This document shows, one piece after another, positions 20,652 through 31,168 of a stretch of DNA of 64,000 nt. Both the position numbers and the translations under genes were made by a program. The stretch's first letter is position 1. Each line of letters starts with the position of its first letter. The stretch is from an uncultured Rhodopila sp. (GTDB taxonomy: Bacteria; Pseudomonadota; Alphaproteobacteria; Acetobacterales; Acetobacteraceae): NCBI GenBank assembly GCA_903932145.1, contig CAIZFE010000042.1:186001-250000 (forward strand), read 5' to 3'. The notes under the pieces were generated by a model that was not told where the DNA came from, searched no databases, and saw only the letters and a list, made by a program, of their open reading frames with translations.

Positions 20652-20727
20652 TGGTGGAGCTGAGGGGAATCGAACCCCTGACCTCCTCATTGCGAACGAG
20701 GCGCTCTCCCAACTGAGCTACAGCCCC
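20652..20727 (-). tRNA. tRNA-Ala (anticodon CGC)
   Basis: Read on the minus strand, the cloverleaf is complete. The acceptor GGGGCTG pairs with CAGCTCC, the D-arm is GCTC/GAGC, and the anticodon stem is CCTCG/TGAGG. The loop is TTCGCAA, giving anticodon CGC (reads GCG, alanine). The T-arm is AGGGG-TTCGATT-CCCCT. CCA is encoded at 20654-20652. A candidate promoter lies at 20773-20802. Confidence 0.97.
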
Positions 20728-20772
20728 ATCGCCGGTTGACAGGCACTCTGGAAGTGCCGGTCGCGAGGCGCC

Positions 20773-20802
20773 TCTAATGATCGGGGCGCCCCGGGAAGTC
20801 AA
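20773..20802 (-). promoter_or_regulatory. Candidate sigma-70 promoter of tRNA-Ala
   Basis: On the minus strand TTGACT (20802-20797) is followed after 18 bases by ATTAGA (20778-20773), 45 bases before the tRNA start. The spacer is very GC-rich. Confidence 0.5.
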
Positions 20803-20808
20803 GCGGTC

Positions 20809-22572
20809 TTAACGCGTCGAAAGCGTCTCCCACACATCACCCGCGGGCGGCAGGCCCAGAATGTGCCGCCGATGCCACAAGGCATAGAACAGCAGCTTCC
20901 AGCAGGCGAACCCGTGCCGCCAGCGGCGGATGTTGCCGAACAGGACGATCACCATCTCGGGGTGCGCGATTTCGACGATGCCGGGCTGCGCCGCCACCAA
21001 CGGGCCGAGCCGGGCGCCCTGCGCCTTGATCCATGCGCCGACCGGGACGGTGAAGCCGGATTTCGGCGCAAACGGCTGCGCGGCGGGCTGATTTTCCTCA
21101 AGCCATTTGCGGAGAAGCCACTTGCCCATGCTGCCGCGCATCTTCATCGAGTCCGGCAGGCGATAGCCCGCCGCCATGACGCCCGAATCGAGGAACGGCG
21201 TCCGCCCCTCGATCGCGTGTGCCATCATGCAGCGGTCCAACTTCAGCAGCAGGTCGTGTGGCAGCCAGTCCGCCATATCCAGCGCCTGCGCCGCCGCCAG
21301 GGTGCTGCGTCCGCCCTGTGCGGCCCGTATTTCCGCCGCCGCCATGCCGTCGCGCCAGGACGTCGGTTTGGTGCGCAGGACCGGGACTTTGTCGAAGCTG
21401 CCGCCGGCCCACATGGTCCGGCCGCCGCGCCACCATGGCAGCGTCGCCTGGCGATAGCGCTGGTAGCCGCCGAAGATCTCGTCGCCACCTTCACCGGTCA
21501 GCACGACCTTGACGTCCTGACGGGCTCGGCGGGCGAGGAACCAGGACGGGATAATGGCATAGTCCATGGTTGGATCGTCCATGGCGGCGACGATCTCCGG
21601 CAAATGCTGCCAGACCATCTTCTCGGTGACTTCGATCGACTCGTGCTTCGCCCCGACGGCGCGGGCGATGACGGCGGCTTGTTCGCGTTCGTCGGCCGCG
21701 CCGGGGGCGTCGAAACCGGCAGTGAAGGCCAACACGGGTTGGTCGTTCAGCCGGGCCATCAGAGTGATCAGGGTGGCACTGTCGATGCCACCGGACAGGA
21801 ACATGCCATAGGGCACATCGCTACGCTGATGCAGATCGACGCTCTCCATCAGCGCCCGGTCCAGGCGGCGCATGGCGGTGGCTTCGTCGATCTCCTCGGG
21901 CGGTTCGGCGGGAATGGCCTCTATGCGGCGGCGTTCGATGATATGGCCGTCCGAGCAGGTGATCGTCTCGCCCGGCAGAACGCGCTGGATGCCTTCAAAG
22001 ATGGTGTCGGCACCGGTGGTGAACTGAAGCTGTAGCAACTCCTCCACAGCGGCCGGACGCACCGCGCGCTTGACCAGGCCGGCTTCCAGCAGCGCCTGCG
22101 GTTCCGAGGCAAAGGCGAGGCCGCCTTCGACCTGAGCGATATAGAGCGGTTTGATACCGAACGGGTCGCGCGACAACGTGACGGTGCGTTGCACCCGTTC
22201 ATGGATCGCGATCCCATACATGCCGCGAAGCTGACTGGCATAGTCAGCACCATCACGCAGCCACAAATGCAAGGGCGGCTCGCAGTCGCTGTTGGTGGCG
22301 AAGCTCACGCCGGGCAGCGACTCGCGCAGTTCGCGGTAATTGTAGATCTCGCCGTTGGCGACCAACGTGGCGGCGCCCGCGAAAAAAGGTTGGTCGCCAG
22401 TGACCAGGTCGATGATCGCCAGGCGGTTATGCAGCAGCGCCACCCGTCCCATCACGGCGTGGCCGCTGCCATCGGGTCCGCGGTGGTGCAGGGCGCCAAT
22501 CAACTTCGACAAAACCGTCGGGTCCGGCGGCGCGGCGCCGGAGGACAGGATCAGCCCAGCAATTCCACACAT
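20809..22572 (-). CDS. asnB: Asparagine synthase (glutamine-hydrolysing)
   Basis: A 587-residue two-domain enzyme that converts aspartate, ATP and glutamine to asparagine. The N-terminal Ntn glutaminase domain starts MCGIAGLI, with Cys2 as nucleophile, followed by LHHRGPDGSGH and NGEIYNYRELR. The synthetase domain has the PP-loop MFLSGGIDSATL and the later VVLTGEGGDEIFGGYQRY segment. A GGAGAGA site precedes ATG 22572. In some genomes such enzymes modify exopolysaccharide or peptides, but nothing nearby suggests that. Confidence 0.92.
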   Translation of the reverse strand: MCGIAGLILSSGAAPPDPTVLSKLIGALHHRGPDGSGHAVMGRVALLHNRLAIIDLVTGDQPFFAGAATLVANGEIYNYRELRESLPGVSFATNSDCEPPLHLWLRDGADYASQLRGMYGIAIHERVQRTVTLSRDPFGIKPLYIAQVEGGLAFASEPQALLEAGLVKRAVRPAAVEELLQLQFTTGADTIFEGIQRVLPGETITCSDGHIIERRRIEAIPAEPPEEIDEATAMRRLDRALMESVDLHQRSDVPYGMFLSGGIDSATLITLMARLNDQPVLAFTAGFDAPGAADEREQAAVIARAVGAKHESIEVTEKMVWQHLPEIVAAMDDPTMDYAIIPSWFLARRARQDVKVVLTGEGGDEIFGGYQRYRQATLPWWRGGRTMWAGGSFDKVPVLRTKPTSWRDGMAAAEIRAAQGGRSTLAAAQALDMADWLPHDLLLKLDRCMMAHAIEGRTPFLDSGVMAAGYRLPDSMKMRGSMGKWLLRKWLEENQPAAQPFAPKSGFTVPVGAWIKAQGARLGPLVAAQPGIVEIAHPEMVIVLFGNIRRWRHGFACWKLLFYALWHRRHILGLPPAGDVWETLSTR

Positions 22573-23008
22573 TATAGAGTATCTCTCCGAAAGCCGATCC
22601 GGGTGTCTCCCGTCTCAACCCGAACCTACCATGATCGCCGACTCGTCGCGAAGCCCCAACGGACGCCCCCGAAGCCCCGTGCGGCGGCCGATTTCGCCCG
22701 CCGAATACGAGGCATGCACGAATCTGTAATACACCCCGCCATCGACGCTTGACTCGCGAAGGAGGGGCTTCTAGAGATCGCGCCCTCGGACGACCCAGGG
22801 TTTACTCACCGGGACGCTCGTTGGTTCGCTGGCAAACGACGCACGCGGCGCCGCCCTTCTTTAGTTGGGCTTAGGCCGTCTGCCCATCGTCACCCCGCAG
22901 GATGGGCGCTATCCCATGCCGGCGGGCTTTGCCTGTTAATCGACGATCGCCCCAAGACCCGTGGCGAAGCCCAGTGCGGATAGAGCGTACGGAAAGAGAA
23001 AGAGGTCC
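22573..23008. other. Divergent intergenic region of asnB and the str operon
   Basis: This 436-base stretch has no supported ORF. It carries the str promoter at 22749-22777. About 225 bases of leader before rpsL include GC-rich segments that could fold, but I identify no known leader family. Confidence 0.5.
22749..22777 (+). promoter_or_regulatory. Sigma-70 promoter of the str/S10/spc operon
   Basis: TTGACT (22749-22754) and TAGAGA (22772-22777) are separated by 17 bases, an excellent spacing for RpoD. It points towards rpsL 232 bases downstream, leaving a long leader that could host feedback control. Confidence 0.65.
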
Positions 23009-23380
23009 ATGCCGACCATTAACCAGCTTATCGCCCAAGGGCGCGAGCGGCCGAAGAACCGGAACCTTGTTCCGGCCCTGCAGGGCTGCCCCCAGAAGCG
23101 CGGCGTTTGCACGCGCGTCTATACCACGACGCCGAAGAAGCCGAACTCGGCGCTCCGTAAGGTTGCGAAGGTTCGTCTGACCAACGGCTATGAAGTGGTT
23201 AGCTACATTCCTGGTGAAGGTCATAACCTTCAGGAACATTCGGTGGTTCTGATCCGCGGCGGACGCGTGAAGGATCTGCCGGGCGTTCGTTATCATATCC
23301 TGCGCGGTGTGCTGGATACTCAAGGTCTGCCCAAGCGCCGTCAGCGTCGTTCGCTGTATGGCGCGAAGCGGCCGAAGTAA
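23009..23380 (+). CDS. rpsL: 30S ribosomal protein S12
   Basis: At 123 residues it is exactly family length when started at ATG 23009 ([15 protein letters not shown]) rather than the upstream 22961. It holds the decoding-centre segment [19 protein letters not shown], with the lysine that mutates to streptomycin resistance, and [11 protein letters not shown]. It is the first gene of the ribosomal superoperon. Confidence 0.98.
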   Translation: MPTINQLIAQGRERPKNRNLVPALQGCPQKRGVCTRVYTTTPKKPNSALRKVAKVRLTNGYEVVSYIPGEGHNLQEHSVVLIRGGRVKDLPGVRYHILRGVLDTQGLPKRRQRRSLYGAKRPK

Positions 23381-23392
23381 GAGGGCGCTCGT

Positions 23393-23869
23393 ATGTCTCG
23401 TCGTCACCGCGCGGAAAAGCGCGAAATCCTACCGGACGCCAAGTTCGGTGACATTGTCATCACACGTTTCATGAACGTGCTGATGTATGATGGCAAGAAG
23501 TCCACGGCCGAGGGCATCGTTTACAGCGCCCTGGACGTTATGAAGCGTCGCGGAGGAGCCGCCGCCGATCCGGTGCGCATGTTCCACGAGGCGTTGGACA
23601 ACGTGAAGCCGGCCGTCGAAGTCCGGTCGCGGCGTGTCGGTGGCGCCACCTATCAGGTGCCAGTCGAAGTCCGTGCCGAACGCCGTCAGGCGCTGGCGAT
23701 CCGCTGGATCATTGATGCGGCCCGCAAGCGCGGTGAGCATACGATGCAGGATCGCTTGTCCAACGAGCTGCTGGACGCGGTGAACAACCGTGGTTCGGCG
23801 GTGAAGAAGCGCGAAGATACCCATCGGATGGCCGAAGCCAACAAGGCATTCAGCCACTACCGCTGGTAA
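23393..23869 (+). CDS. rpsG: 30S ribosomal protein S7
   Basis: 158 residues, with [21 protein letters not shown] and the C-terminal NKAFSHYRW typical of S7, the 16S 3-prime-domain assembly initiator. It starts 13 bases after rpsL. In most bacteria fusA follows; here an inverted repeat GCGAAAC/GTTTCGC (23871-23900) and then tuf follow instead. Confidence 0.98.
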   Translation: MSRRHRAEKREILPDAKFGDIVITRFMNVLMYDGKKSTAEGIVYSALDVMKRRGGAAADPVRMFHEALDNVKPAVEVRSRRVGGATYQVPVEVRAERRQALAIRWIIDAARKRGEHTMQDRLSNELLDAVNNRGSAVKKREDTHRMAEANKAFSHYRW

Positions 23870-23870
23870 G

Positions 23871-23900
23871 GCGAAACGCCGGAGCGCGAACCTGTTTCGC
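23871..23900. repeat. Inverted repeat between rpsG and tuf
   Basis: GCGAAAC (23871-23877) and GTTTCGC (23894-23900) form a 7-bp stem with a 16-base loop, directly after the rpsG stop. No T-run follows. It lies where fusA would be expected. Confidence 0.45.
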
Positions 23901-23962
23901 GTTAATCTGTCTAAACAACGGTTTAACCCACCAGGTCTGGTGCTGGATCTACGGAGATTACG

Positions 23963-25153
23963 ATGGGTAAGGCAAAATTCGAGCGGAACAAGCCGCACTG
24001 CAACATTGGCACGATCGGCCACGTCGATCATGGCAAGACATCGCTGACAGCCGCGATCACCAAGATCCTGGCGAAAAGCGGCGGCGCCACCTACACGGCG
24101 TACGATCAGATCGACAAGGCGCCCGAAGAGAAGGCGCGTGGCATCACGATCTCGACCGCGCACGTTGAGTACGAGACGAAGAACCGCCATTATGCCCACG
24201 TCGATTGCCCCGGCCACGCTGACTATGTGAAGAACATGATCACCGGCGCCGCGCAGATGGACGGCGCGATCCTGGTCGTGTCCGCCGCCGACGGCCCGAT
24301 GCCGCAGACCCGTGAGCACATCCTGCTCGCCCGTCAGGTCGGCGTGCCGGCTCTGGTGGTATTCCTGAACAAGTGCGACATGGTTGACGATCCGGAATTG
24401 CTGGAACTGGTCGAGATGGAAGTGCGCGAGCTTCTCTCCTCCTATCAGTTCCCCGGCGACGATATCCCCATCATCCATGGTTCGGCCCTGATGGCGCTGG
24501 AAGACAAGAACCCGGAACTCGGCGAACTAGCGATCTTGAAGCTGATGGCCGCGGTTGACGAATACATTCCGCAGCCGGAGCGCGCGATCGATCGTCCGTT
24601 CCTGATGCCGATCGAAGACGTGTTCTCGATCTCCGGCCGTGGCACCGTGGTGACCGGTCGCGTTGAGCGCGGCATTGTCAAGGTCGGCGAGGAAGTCGAA
24701 ATCGTTGGCATCTCCGACACCGTGAAGACGATCGTGACGGGCGTCGAAATGTTCCGCAAGCTGCTCGACCAGGGCCAGGCCGGCGACAACATCGGCGCCT
24801 TGCTGCGCGGCACGAAGCGGGATGACGTACAGCGTGGCCAGGTTCTGGCCAAGCCGGGCAGCATCACGCCGCACACCAAGTTCAAGGCGGAAGCCTACAT
24901 TCTGACGAAGGAAGAAGGCGGTCGTCATACCCCGTTCTTCACCAACTACCGCCCGCAGTTCTACTTCCGCACGACCGACGTGACGGGCGTGGTGATGCTT
25001 GAAGAAGGCGTCGAGATGGTGATGCCGGGCGACAACGTCCGTATGAACGTTGAACTGATCCATCCGATTGCGATGGATGACGGGCTGCGCTTCGCAATCC
25101 GCGAAGGTGGCCGCACCGTCGGCGCCGGCGTGGTTGCCAGCATCCAGGCCTGA
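23963..25153 (+). CDS. tuf: Elongation factor Tu
   Basis: A 396-residue GTPase that delivers aminoacyl-tRNA to the ribosome. G1 is GHVDHGKT, G2 is in the EEKARGIT region, G3 is DCPGHADY and G4 is NKCD. Domains 2 and 3 are complete, ending [14 protein letters not shown]. It is normal length with no inserts. It follows rpsG directly without fusA. A hairpin and rpsJ come after it. Confidence 0.99.
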   Translation: MGKAKFERNKPHCNIGTIGHVDHGKTSLTAAITKILAKSGGATYTAYDQIDKAPEEKARGITISTAHVEYETKNRHYAHVDCPGHADYVKNMITGAAQMDGAILVVSAADGPMPQTREHILLARQVGVPALVVFLNKCDMVDDPELLELVEMEVRELLSSYQFPGDDIPIIHGSALMALEDKNPELGELAILKLMAAVDEYIPQPERAIDRPFLMPIEDVFSISGRGTVVTGRVERGIVKVGEEVEIVGISDTVKTIVTGVEMFRKLLDQGQAGDNIGALLRGTKRDDVQRGQVLAKPGSITPHTKFKAEAYILTKEEGGRHTPFFTNYRPQFYFRTTDVTGVVMLEEGVEMVMPGDNVRMNVELIHPIAMDDGLRFAIREGGRTVGAGVVASIQA

Positions 25154-25178
25154 TAACGAAAACGATGCCGGCATCTGG

Positions 25179-25196
25179 CCCAACCCTTCGGTTGGG
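25179..25196 (+). repeat. Hairpin between tuf and rpsJ
   Basis: CCCAACC (25179-25185) pairs with GGTTGGG (25190-25196) across a CTTC loop. There is no T-run, so it is more likely a processing, attenuation or stabilising element than a full terminator. Confidence 0.5.
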
Positions 25197-25240
25197 CGGG
25201 TGTTGGCTCTCGTTTCGGCGGGAACATTGAAGAGCGAACG

Positions 25241-25549
25241 ATGGACAATCAGAATATCCGTATCCGGCTTAAGGCCTATGATCACCGCGTGCTGGACAAC
25301 AGCACCAAGGAGATCGTGAACACGGCCAAGCGCACGGGTGCCCGGGTTCGCGGACCGATCCCGCTGCCGACCCATATCGAGCGGTTTACCGTGAACCGTT
25401 CCCCGCACGTGGACAAAAAGAGCCGTGAGCAGTTCGAGATCCGGACTCACCGGCGTCTGCTGGACATCGTGGACCCGACCCCGCAGACCGTGGACGCGCT
25501 GATGAAGCTCGACCTCGCCGCCGGCGTCGATGTTGAGATCAAGATCTAA
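25241..25549 (+). CDS. rpsJ: 30S ribosomal protein S10 (NusE)
   Basis: 102 residues, [19 protein letters not shown] with the [19 protein letters not shown] loop. S10 serves the 30S head and, as NusE, transcription antitermination with NusB. It begins the S10 cluster, 87 bases after tuf. Confidence 0.98.
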   Translation: MDNQNIRIRLKAYDHRVLDNSTKEIVNTAKRTGARVRGPIPLPTHIERFTVNRSPHVDKKSREQFEIRTHRRLLDIVDPTPQTVDALMKLDLAAGVDVEIKI

Positions 25550-25553
25550 GATC

Positions 25554-26315
25554 ATGGCCGCACCAACCATCATACAGCCACTCCGTACCGGTCTCCTGGC
25601 CAAGAAGCTTGGGATGACCCGGATTTTTCGCGATGACGGCACCCATGTGCCGGTCACCGTGCTGCATTTGGACCAGGTTCAGGTCGTTGCCGCGCTCACC
25701 GAAGAGAACGACGGCTATAACGCCGTCCAGATCGGCTGGGGCAAGGCGAAGGTGAAGAACGTCACGCAGCCGATGCGCGGCCACTACGCGAAAGCGAAGG
25801 TTGAGCCGAAGAAGAAGCTGGTCGAGTTTCGCGTCGCCGCCGATGCGCTGTTGGAGCCCGGCACGACGCTCTCCGCCGCACATTTCAGTGTTGGTCAAAA
25901 GATCGACGTGTGCGGCGTGTCCATCGGTAAGGGTTTTGCCGGCGGCATGAAGCGCTGGAACTACGCCGGTCTTGAAGCGTCGCACGGCGTGTCGGCCAGC
26001 CATCGTTCGCTCGGTTCGACCGGTAACCGTCAGGATCCGGGCCGCACCTTCAAGAACAAGAAGATGGAAGGCCACATGGGCGTCGATCGCATCACCACTC
26101 TGAATTTGGAAGTGGCCGCCGTCGATGCCGAAAAAGGCCTGCTGATGATTAAGGGCGCCGTTCCGGGCAGCAAGGACGGCTACGTGACGATCCGCGACGC
26201 CATTAAGCGCCGCCGTCCGGTCGATGCGGCCTACCCGGCAGGGATTATCCAGGCGTCGATCATCGAAGCCGCGGTTGCCGAAACGCCGGTCGCCGATACG
26301 CCGGACGCGGGCTGA
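25554..26315 (+). CDS. rplC: 50S ribosomal protein L3
   Basis: About 253 residues from ATG 25554, four bases after the rpsJ stop; an upstream in-frame start at 25530 would overlap rpsJ and is not used. It shows [17 protein letters not shown] and the [35 protein letters not shown] loop region that reaches the peptidyl transferase centre. The Ala/Thr-rich C-terminal tail is longer than in E. coli. Confidence 0.97.
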   Translation: MAAPTIIQPLRTGLLAKKLGMTRIFRDDGTHVPVTVLHLDQVQVVAALTEENDGYNAVQIGWGKAKVKNVTQPMRGHYAKAKVEPKKKLVEFRVAADALLEPGTTLSAAHFSVGQKIDVCGVSIGKGFAGGMKRWNYAGLEASHGVSASHRSLGSTGNRQDPGRTFKNKKMEGHMGVDRITTLNLEVAAVDAEKGLLMIKGAVPGSKDGYVTIRDAIKRRRPVDAAYPAGIIQASIIEAAVAETPVADTPDAG

Positions 26316-26326
26316 GGAACAGGTAG

Positions 26327-26971
26327 ATGCAGATCGATATCATCACGCTGGAAAACGTCGCCGCCGGTAGCACCGAGTTGCCGGACGACATTTTCGGCAC
26401 CGAACCGCGCAAGGACATCATGGCGCGGGTCGTTCACTGGCAGTTGTCAAAACGCCGTGGCGGCAACCACAAGGTCAAAGGCGTGTCGGAAGTGTCCGGC
26501 ACGACCAAGAAGCCTTACAAGCAAAAAGGCACGGGTAACGCCCGTCAGGGTAGCCTTCGTTCCGCTCAGCACCGCACCGGTGGCGTCGTGCACGGTCCGG
26601 TCGTGCGTTCGCACGAATATGACCTGAACAAGAAGGTTCGCCGCCTCGGTTTGATCTCCGCGCTGTCGCAGAAGGCCGCCGAAGGCAAGCTGGTCGTCCT
26701 TGATGCCGCTGTCTGCGCGCCCAAGACCGGTGAGCTGGCAAAGAAGATCAAGGTATTGGGCTGGAAGTCCGCTTTGATTATCGACGGTGTGCTGGACGAG
26801 GGTTTCGTCCGCGCCAGCCGCAACATCTATAAGCTGGACCTGCTGCCGACCATCGGCGCCAACGTCTATGACATCCTGAACCACGACATTCTGGCGATCA
26901 CGCCGGCCGGCCTTGAAGGCCTGCGGACGCGCATCAACGGAATCGCCGAGAGCGCGGGAGACGCCGCATGA
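26327..26971 (+). CDS. rplD: 50S ribosomal protein L4
   Basis: 214 residues. It contains the exit-tunnel loop [16 protein letters not shown] and the L4 C-terminal domain ending in [12 protein letters not shown]. In E. coli L4 represses its own S10 operon; whether that holds here cannot be seen. Its stop overlaps the rplW start (ATGA). Confidence 0.97.
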   Translation: MQIDIITLENVAAGSTELPDDIFGTEPRKDIMARVVHWQLSKRRGGNHKVKGVSEVSGTTKKPYKQKGTGNARQGSLRSAQHRTGGVVHGPVVRSHEYDLNKKVRRLGLISALSQKAAEGKLVVLDAAVCAPKTGELAKKIKVLGWKSALIIDGVLDEGFVRASRNIYKLDLLPTIGANVYDILNHDILAITPAGLEGLRTRINGIAESAGDAA

Positions 26972-27288
26972 CCATGGCACCGAAAAAAGCGCTCTCCAAA
27001 GAGCGCATCTACACGATCATTCGGGCGCCGTTGATCACCGAGAAAATGACCCTTCTCTCCGAGAAGAACCAGGTCGGCTTCAAGGTCGCCATCGACGCTT
27101 CCAAGCCGGAAATCGCCGCGGCGATCGAGGCTCTGTTCAGCGTGAAGGTCACTTCGGTGAACACGTTGATTCAGAAGGGCAAGACCAAGCGCTTTAAAGG
27201 TCGTCCGGGCGTTCGGTCCGACGTCAAAAAAGCCATCGTGACATTGGCCCCCGGCCAGTCGATCGATTTCACCACCAGCCTGGCATAA
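26968..27288 (+). CDS. rplW: 50S ribosomal protein L23
   Basis: 106 residues, with [22 protein letters not shown], the typical L23 core at the tunnel exit where trigger factor and SRP dock. A second ATG six bases downstream (26974, MAPKKALS) is an equally possible start. Coupled to rplD by a four-base overlap. Confidence 0.96.
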   Translation: MTMAPKKALSKERIYTIIRAPLITEKMTLLSEKNQVGFKVAIDASKPEIAAAIEALFSVKVTSVNTLIQKGKTKRFKGRPGVRSDVKKAIVTLAPGQSIDFTTSLA

Positions 27289-27300
27289 GGCTCGCGGAAG

Positions 27301-28131
27301 ATGGCACTTAAGCAATTTAATCCAATCACGCCGAGCCTTCGCGGCACGGTGCTGATCGATCGTTCCGAGCTGTGGAAGGGCAAGCCCCTCAAGGGTTTGA
27401 CCGAAGGTCAGCACAGCCACGGTGGACGTAACAACCACGGCCGCATCACCACCCGGTTCCGTGGCGGCGGGCATAAGCAGGCCTACCGCATCATCGACTT
27501 CAAGCGTCGCAAGTTCGACGTTCCGGGTGTCGTTGAACGGCTGGAATACGATCCGAACCGGACCGCGTTCATTGCGTTGATAAAGTATCAGGACGGCGAG
27601 CTGTCCTATATCATCGCACCGCAGCGCCTGAAGGTTGGCGATCCGGTCATCGCCGGCGCCAAGGTCGATATCAAGCCCGGCAACGCGATGCCGCTGGCAG
27701 CGATCCCCGTGGGCACAATCATCCACAACATCGAGATGAAGCTCGGTGCCGGTGGCAAGATTGCCCGTTCGGCCGGCACCTTTGCTCAGTTGGTCGGCAA
27801 GGACAGCGGTTACGCCCAGGTTAAGCTGATGTCCGGAGAATTGCGTGTCGTTCGGTCGGAATGCATCGCCTCGATCGGCGCTGTGTCCAACCCCGACAAC
27901 ATGAACCAGAAGCTTGGTAAAGCCGGCCGCATGCGTTGGCTGGGTTTCAAGCCGGGTAACCGCGGTGTCGTCATGAACCCGGTCGATCACCCGTTGGGCG
28001 GCGGCGAAGGCCGCAGCTCCGGCGGTCGTCATCCGGTCTCTCCGTGGGGCCAGCCGGCGAAGGGCTTCAAGACGCGCGGCAACAAGCGGACGGATAGCCT
28101 TATCATCCGCCGCCGCAATAAGGGTAAGTAA
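27301..28131 (+). CDS. rplB: 50S ribosomal protein L2
   Basis: 276 residues. It has [40 protein letters not shown] and the C-terminal [20 protein letters not shown] with the conserved His near the peptidyl transferase centre. Confidence 0.98.
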   Translation: MALKQFNPITPSLRGTVLIDRSELWKGKPLKGLTEGQHSHGGRNNHGRITTRFRGGGHKQAYRIIDFKRRKFDVPGVVERLEYDPNRTAFIALIKYQDGELSYIIAPQRLKVGDPVIAGAKVDIKPGNAMPLAAIPVGTIIHNIEMKLGAGGKIARSAGTFAQLVGKDSGYAQVKLMSGELRVVRSECIASIGAVSNPDNMNQKLGKAGRMRWLGFKPGNRGVVMNPVDHPLGGGEGRSSGGRHPVSPWGQPAKGFKTRGNKRTDSLIIRRRNKGK

Positions 28132-28132
28132 G

Positions 28133-28411
28133 ATGGCGCGTTCCGTATGGAAAGGTCCGTTCGTTGACGGATACCTCCTTGCCAAGGCCGAAGCCGCGAA
28201 GGCGTCCGCGCGCAACGAGATCATCAAGATCTGGTCGCGCCGCTCGACGATCCTGCCGCAGTTCGTTGGCCTGACGTTTGGGGTTTACAACGGTCACAAG
28301 TTCCTTCCGGTTCAGGTGAACGAGAACATGGTCGGCCACAAGTTCGGCGAATTCTCGCCGACCCGCACGTTTACGGGTCACGCGGCCGATAAGAAGGCGA
28401 GGCGCGGCTAA
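28133..28411 (+). CDS. rpsS: 30S ribosomal protein S19
   Basis: 92 residues, [16 protein letters not shown] and [20 protein letters not shown], normal for S19 of the 30S head. The stop TAA shares its last base with the rplV start. Confidence 0.98.
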   Translation: MARSVWKGPFVDGYLLAKAEAAKASARNEIIKIWSRRSTILPQFVGLTFGVYNGHKFLPVQVNENMVGHKFGEFSPTRTFTGHAADKKARRG

Positions 28412-28806
28412 TGAGCAAGCCGAAGCATGTTCGGGCGCTCCCCGAAACCGAAGCCCAGGCGGTCGTCAGCAATCTGCGGGTTAGCCCGCGGAAGCTGAAC
28501 TTGGTCGCCGCGATGATTCGCAATCTGCCGGCCGGCAAGGCAATCGCCACGCTGACCTTCAGCAAGCGCCGCATCGCGCAGCAGGTTAAGAAGGCGCTGG
28601 AAAGCGCCGTCGCGAACGCTGAAAACAACCATTCGCTCGACGTCGACCGTTTGGTCGTGGCGCGTGCGGAAGTCGGCCGCTCGCTGGTGATGCGCCGCTT
28701 CCATGCCCGTGGCCGCGGTCGCGCGTCTCGCGTGGAAAAATGGTTCAGCCATTTGAAGATCGTCGTCGCCGAACGCGCGCAGGAAGCAGAAGAGGGGACC
28801 ACATAA
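28411..28806 (+). CDS. rplV: 50S ribosomal protein L22
   Basis: 131 residues. It shows [20 protein letters not shown] and the C-terminal beta-hairpin [20 protein letters not shown] lining the exit tunnel. Its start overlaps the rpsS stop by one base. Confidence 0.97.
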   Translation: MSKPKHVRALPETEAQAVVSNLRVSPRKLNLVAAMIRNLPAGKAIATLTFSKRRIAQQVKKALESAVANAENNHSLDVDRLVVARAEVGRSLVMRRFHARGRGRASRVEKWFSHLKIVVAERAQEAEEGTT

Positions 28807-28807
28807 T

Positions 28808-29485
28808 ATGGGTCACAAAGTCAATCCGATCGGTCTGCGCCTCGGCATCAACCGGACGTGGGATAGCCGTTGGTTCGCTGGCGCCGACTATGCCAAGCTG
28901 CTGCACGAAGATTTCAAACTGCGTAACCACCTGCGCACCAAGCTGCGCGGAGCGGGCGTTTCCCGCGTTGTGATCGAACGCCCGGCGAAGAAGCCGCGGG
29001 TCACGATCTATGCGGCGCGCCCCGGCGTGGTGATCGGCAAGAAGGGCCAGGACATCGAGACCTTGAAGAAGGATCTCACCAAGATGGCCAAGGCTGAGGT
29101 GTCGCTGAACATCGTCGAAATCCGCAAGCCGGAAATCGACGCGACCCTGGTGGCCGAGAACATCGCCCAGCAGCTCGAACGCCGCGTCGCGTTCCGTCGT
29201 GCGATGAAGCGTGCCGTTCAGTCCGCCATGCGTTTGGGCGCCCAGGGCATCCGGATCAATTGCGGCGGCCGTCTCGGTGGCGCTGAAATTGCCCGCGTTG
29301 AATGGTATCGCGAAGGCCGCGTGCCGCTGCATACGCTGCGCGCCGACATCGACTACGGCGTTTCGACGGCGAAGACGACGTACGGCACCTGCGGTGTGAA
29401 GGTTTGGGTATTCAAGGGCGAGATCATGGCCCACGACCCGATGGCTCAAGACCGTAAGGCGGCCGAACAGGCCCCCCAACGGTAG
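28808..29485 (+). CDS. rpsC: 30S ribosomal protein S3
   Basis: 225 residues. It starts [20 protein letters not shown], with a KH domain carrying [12 protein letters not shown] and the C-terminal [21 protein letters not shown]3 lines the mRNA entry channel. Confidence 0.98.
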   Translation: MGHKVNPIGLRLGINRTWDSRWFAGADYAKLLHEDFKLRNHLRTKLRGAGVSRVVIERPAKKPRVTIYAARPGVVIGKKGQDIETLKKDLTKMAKAEVSLNIVEIRKPEIDATLVAENIAQQLERRVAFRRAMKRAVQSAMRLGAQGIRINCGGRLGGAEIARVEWYREGRVPLHTLRADIDYGVSTAKTTYGTCGVKVWVFKGEIMAHDPMAQDRKAAEQAPQR

Positions 29486-29510
29486 ATGACAGGGTAGATG
29501 GGATCAGACA

Positions 29511-29927
29511 ATGCTGTCTCCGAAACGTACTAAATACCGCAAGCAGCACAAGGGCCGCATCCATGGCTTGTCCAAGGGTGGCACCGCGCTGAATTTCGGC
29601 TCTTTCGGCCTGAAGGCCCTGGAGCCGGAGCGGATCACGGCCCGCCAGATCGAGTCCGCTCGTCGCGCCATCACGCGCGCCATGAAGCGCGCCGGTCGTG
29701 TGTGGATCCGGATTTTCCCGGATGTGCCCGTCTCCACCAAGCCTGCCGAAGTCCGCATGGGCTCCGGTAAGGGTTCGCCGGAATTCTGGGTGGCGCGCGT
29801 CGCCCCGGGCCGCATCATGTTCGAGATCGACGGCGTCACCGCCGAGTTGGCCAAGGAGGCGCTGCAACTTGGCGCCGCCAAGCTGCCGATCAAGACCAAG
29901 TTCATCGCGCGGATCGGAGACGCCTGA
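29511..29927 (+). CDS. rplP: 50S ribosomal protein L16
   Basis: 138 residues, [19 protein letters not shown] and the [20 protein letters not shown] core that contacts A-site tRNA. It shares one base with the rpmC start. Confidence 0.98.
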   Translation: MLSPKRTKYRKQHKGRIHGLSKGGTALNFGSFGLKALEPERITARQIESARRAITRAMKRAGRVWIRIFPDVPVSTKPAEVRMGSGKGSPEFWVARVAPGRIMFEIDGVTAELAKEALQLGAAKLPIKTKFIARIGDA

Positions 29928-30148
29928 TGGCCAAGAATGCTCTCTATAAGGCCGGCGACGTTCGGGCGAAGACGCCGGACGAGTTGTCGGGATTGCTGCT
30001 GGATCTGCGTAAGGAGCAGTTCAACCTGCGCTTCCAGCGTGCAACCGGTCAGCAAGAAGGCACCGGCCGGGTGCGTGAATGTCGCCGCGAGATCGCGCGT
30101 GTGAAAACCATCCAGGCGGAAAAAGTTCGTTCCGCCTCGAAGTCGTAA
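29927..30148 (+). CDS. rpmC: 50S ribosomal protein L29
   Basis: 73 residues, two helices with [21 protein letters not shown] and the [15 protein letters not shown] end typical of L29 at the tunnel exit beside L23. Confidence 0.95.
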   Translation: MAKNALYKAGDVRAKTPDELSGLLLDLRKEQFNLRFQRATGQQEGTGRVRECRREIARVKTIQAEKVRSASKS

Positions 30149-30160
30149 GGAGAAAGGGCG

Positions 30161-30463
30161 ATGCCAAGGCGCGTCCTGAATGGACGGGTTACCAGCGACA
30201 AGATGGACAAGACCATTACGGTTCTTGTTGATCGTCGCGTGATGCACCCGCTGTACAAGAAGTTTATCCGCAAGTCGAAGAAGTATGCGGCGCACGACGA
30301 AGAGAACGTCTGCAAGATCGGCGATCTGGTCCGCATTCAGGAATGCGCTCCGATCAGCAAGCGTAAGACGTGGACTTTGCTTGAGCGTAATGGCTCCGGC
30401 ATTGGCAACGCTGAAGCCGAATCGGCAGCCGTGATGGCGTCGCTCTCTGAACCGACAGCGTAA
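30161..30463 (+). CDS. rpsQ: 30S ribosomal protein S17
   Basis: 100 residues. The OB-fold core has [20 protein letters not shown] and [14 protein letters not shown]. It is some 15-20 residues longer than E. coli S17, the extra being an Ala/Glu/Ser-rich tail ([19 protein letters not shown]). Confidence 0.97.
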   Translation: MPRRVLNGRVTSDKMDKTITVLVDRRVMHPLYKKFIRKSKKYAAHDEENVCKIGDLVRIQECAPISKRKTWTLLERNGSGIGNAEAESAAVMASLSEPTA

Positions 30464-30475
30464 GGGAGACGGTCG

Positions 30476-30844
30476 ATGATTATTGTTGAGACCAATCTCG
30501 AAGTTGCCGACAATTCCGGCGCCCGCCGGGTTCAGTGCATCAAGGTTCTCGGTGGCTCCAAGCGTCGTTTCGCTTCGGTCGGCGATGTGATCGTGGTGTC
30601 GATCAAGGAAGCCATTCCCCGTGGCAAGGTGAAGAAGGGCGACGTCCACCAGGCCGTGGTCGTGCGCACGTCTTTTCCGGTGCGCCGGGCCGATGGCAGC
30701 GCGATCCGCTTCGATCGCAATGCCGCCGTGCTGATCAACAAGCAGCAAGAGCCGATCGGCACCCGTATCTTCGGGCCGGTGGTGCGTGAGCTTCGTGGCA
30801 AGAAGTTCATGAAGATCATTTCTCTCGCGCCAGAGGTGCTGTAA
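30476..30844 (+). CDS. rplN: 50S ribosomal protein L14
   Basis: 122 residues, [19 protein letters not shown] and the inter-subunit-bridge segment [20 protein letters not shown]. Family-standard length; its TAA shares a base with the rplX start. Confidence 0.98.
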   Translation: MIIVETNLEVADNSGARRVQCIKVLGGSKRRFASVGDVIVVSIKEAIPRGKVKKGDVHQAVVVRTSFPVRRADGSAIRFDRNAAVLINKQQEPIGTRIFGPVVRELRGKKFMKIISLAPEVL

Positions 30845-31164
30845 TGGCCGCGCGTATTCGCAAGGGCGACACCGTTCTGGTGACGACCGGCAAAAGCAAG
30901 GGACAACGCGGCGAAGTGCTGCGGGTGTTCCCGGAAGCCGAACGGGCGATCGTGCAGGGGGCCGCCATGGCGCGTCACCACACGAAGCCGACCGGGATGG
31001 GCCAGCCGGGCGGGATCATCGATAAGGAAGCGACGATCCATCTGTCGAATTTGAAGCTGATCGACCCCAAGAGTGAGAAGCCGACCAAGGTCGGGTTCCG
31101 CGTATTGGACGGCGGCCGCAAGGTCCGCGTCGCCAAGGCGACCGGCGAAGTGATCGAAGGCTAA
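30844..31164 (+). CDS. rplX: 50S ribosomal protein L24
   Basis: 106 residues. A KOW motif ([20 protein letters not shown]) starts the protein, followed by [22 protein letters not shown]. It is an assembly initiator of the 50S subunit. Confidence 0.97.
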   Translation: MAARIRKGDTVLVTTGKSKGQRGEVLRVFPEAERAIVQGAAMARHHTKPTGMGQPGGIIDKEATIHLSNLKLIDPKSEKPTKVGFRVLDGGRKVRVAKATGEVIEG

Positions 31165-31168
31165 TACC

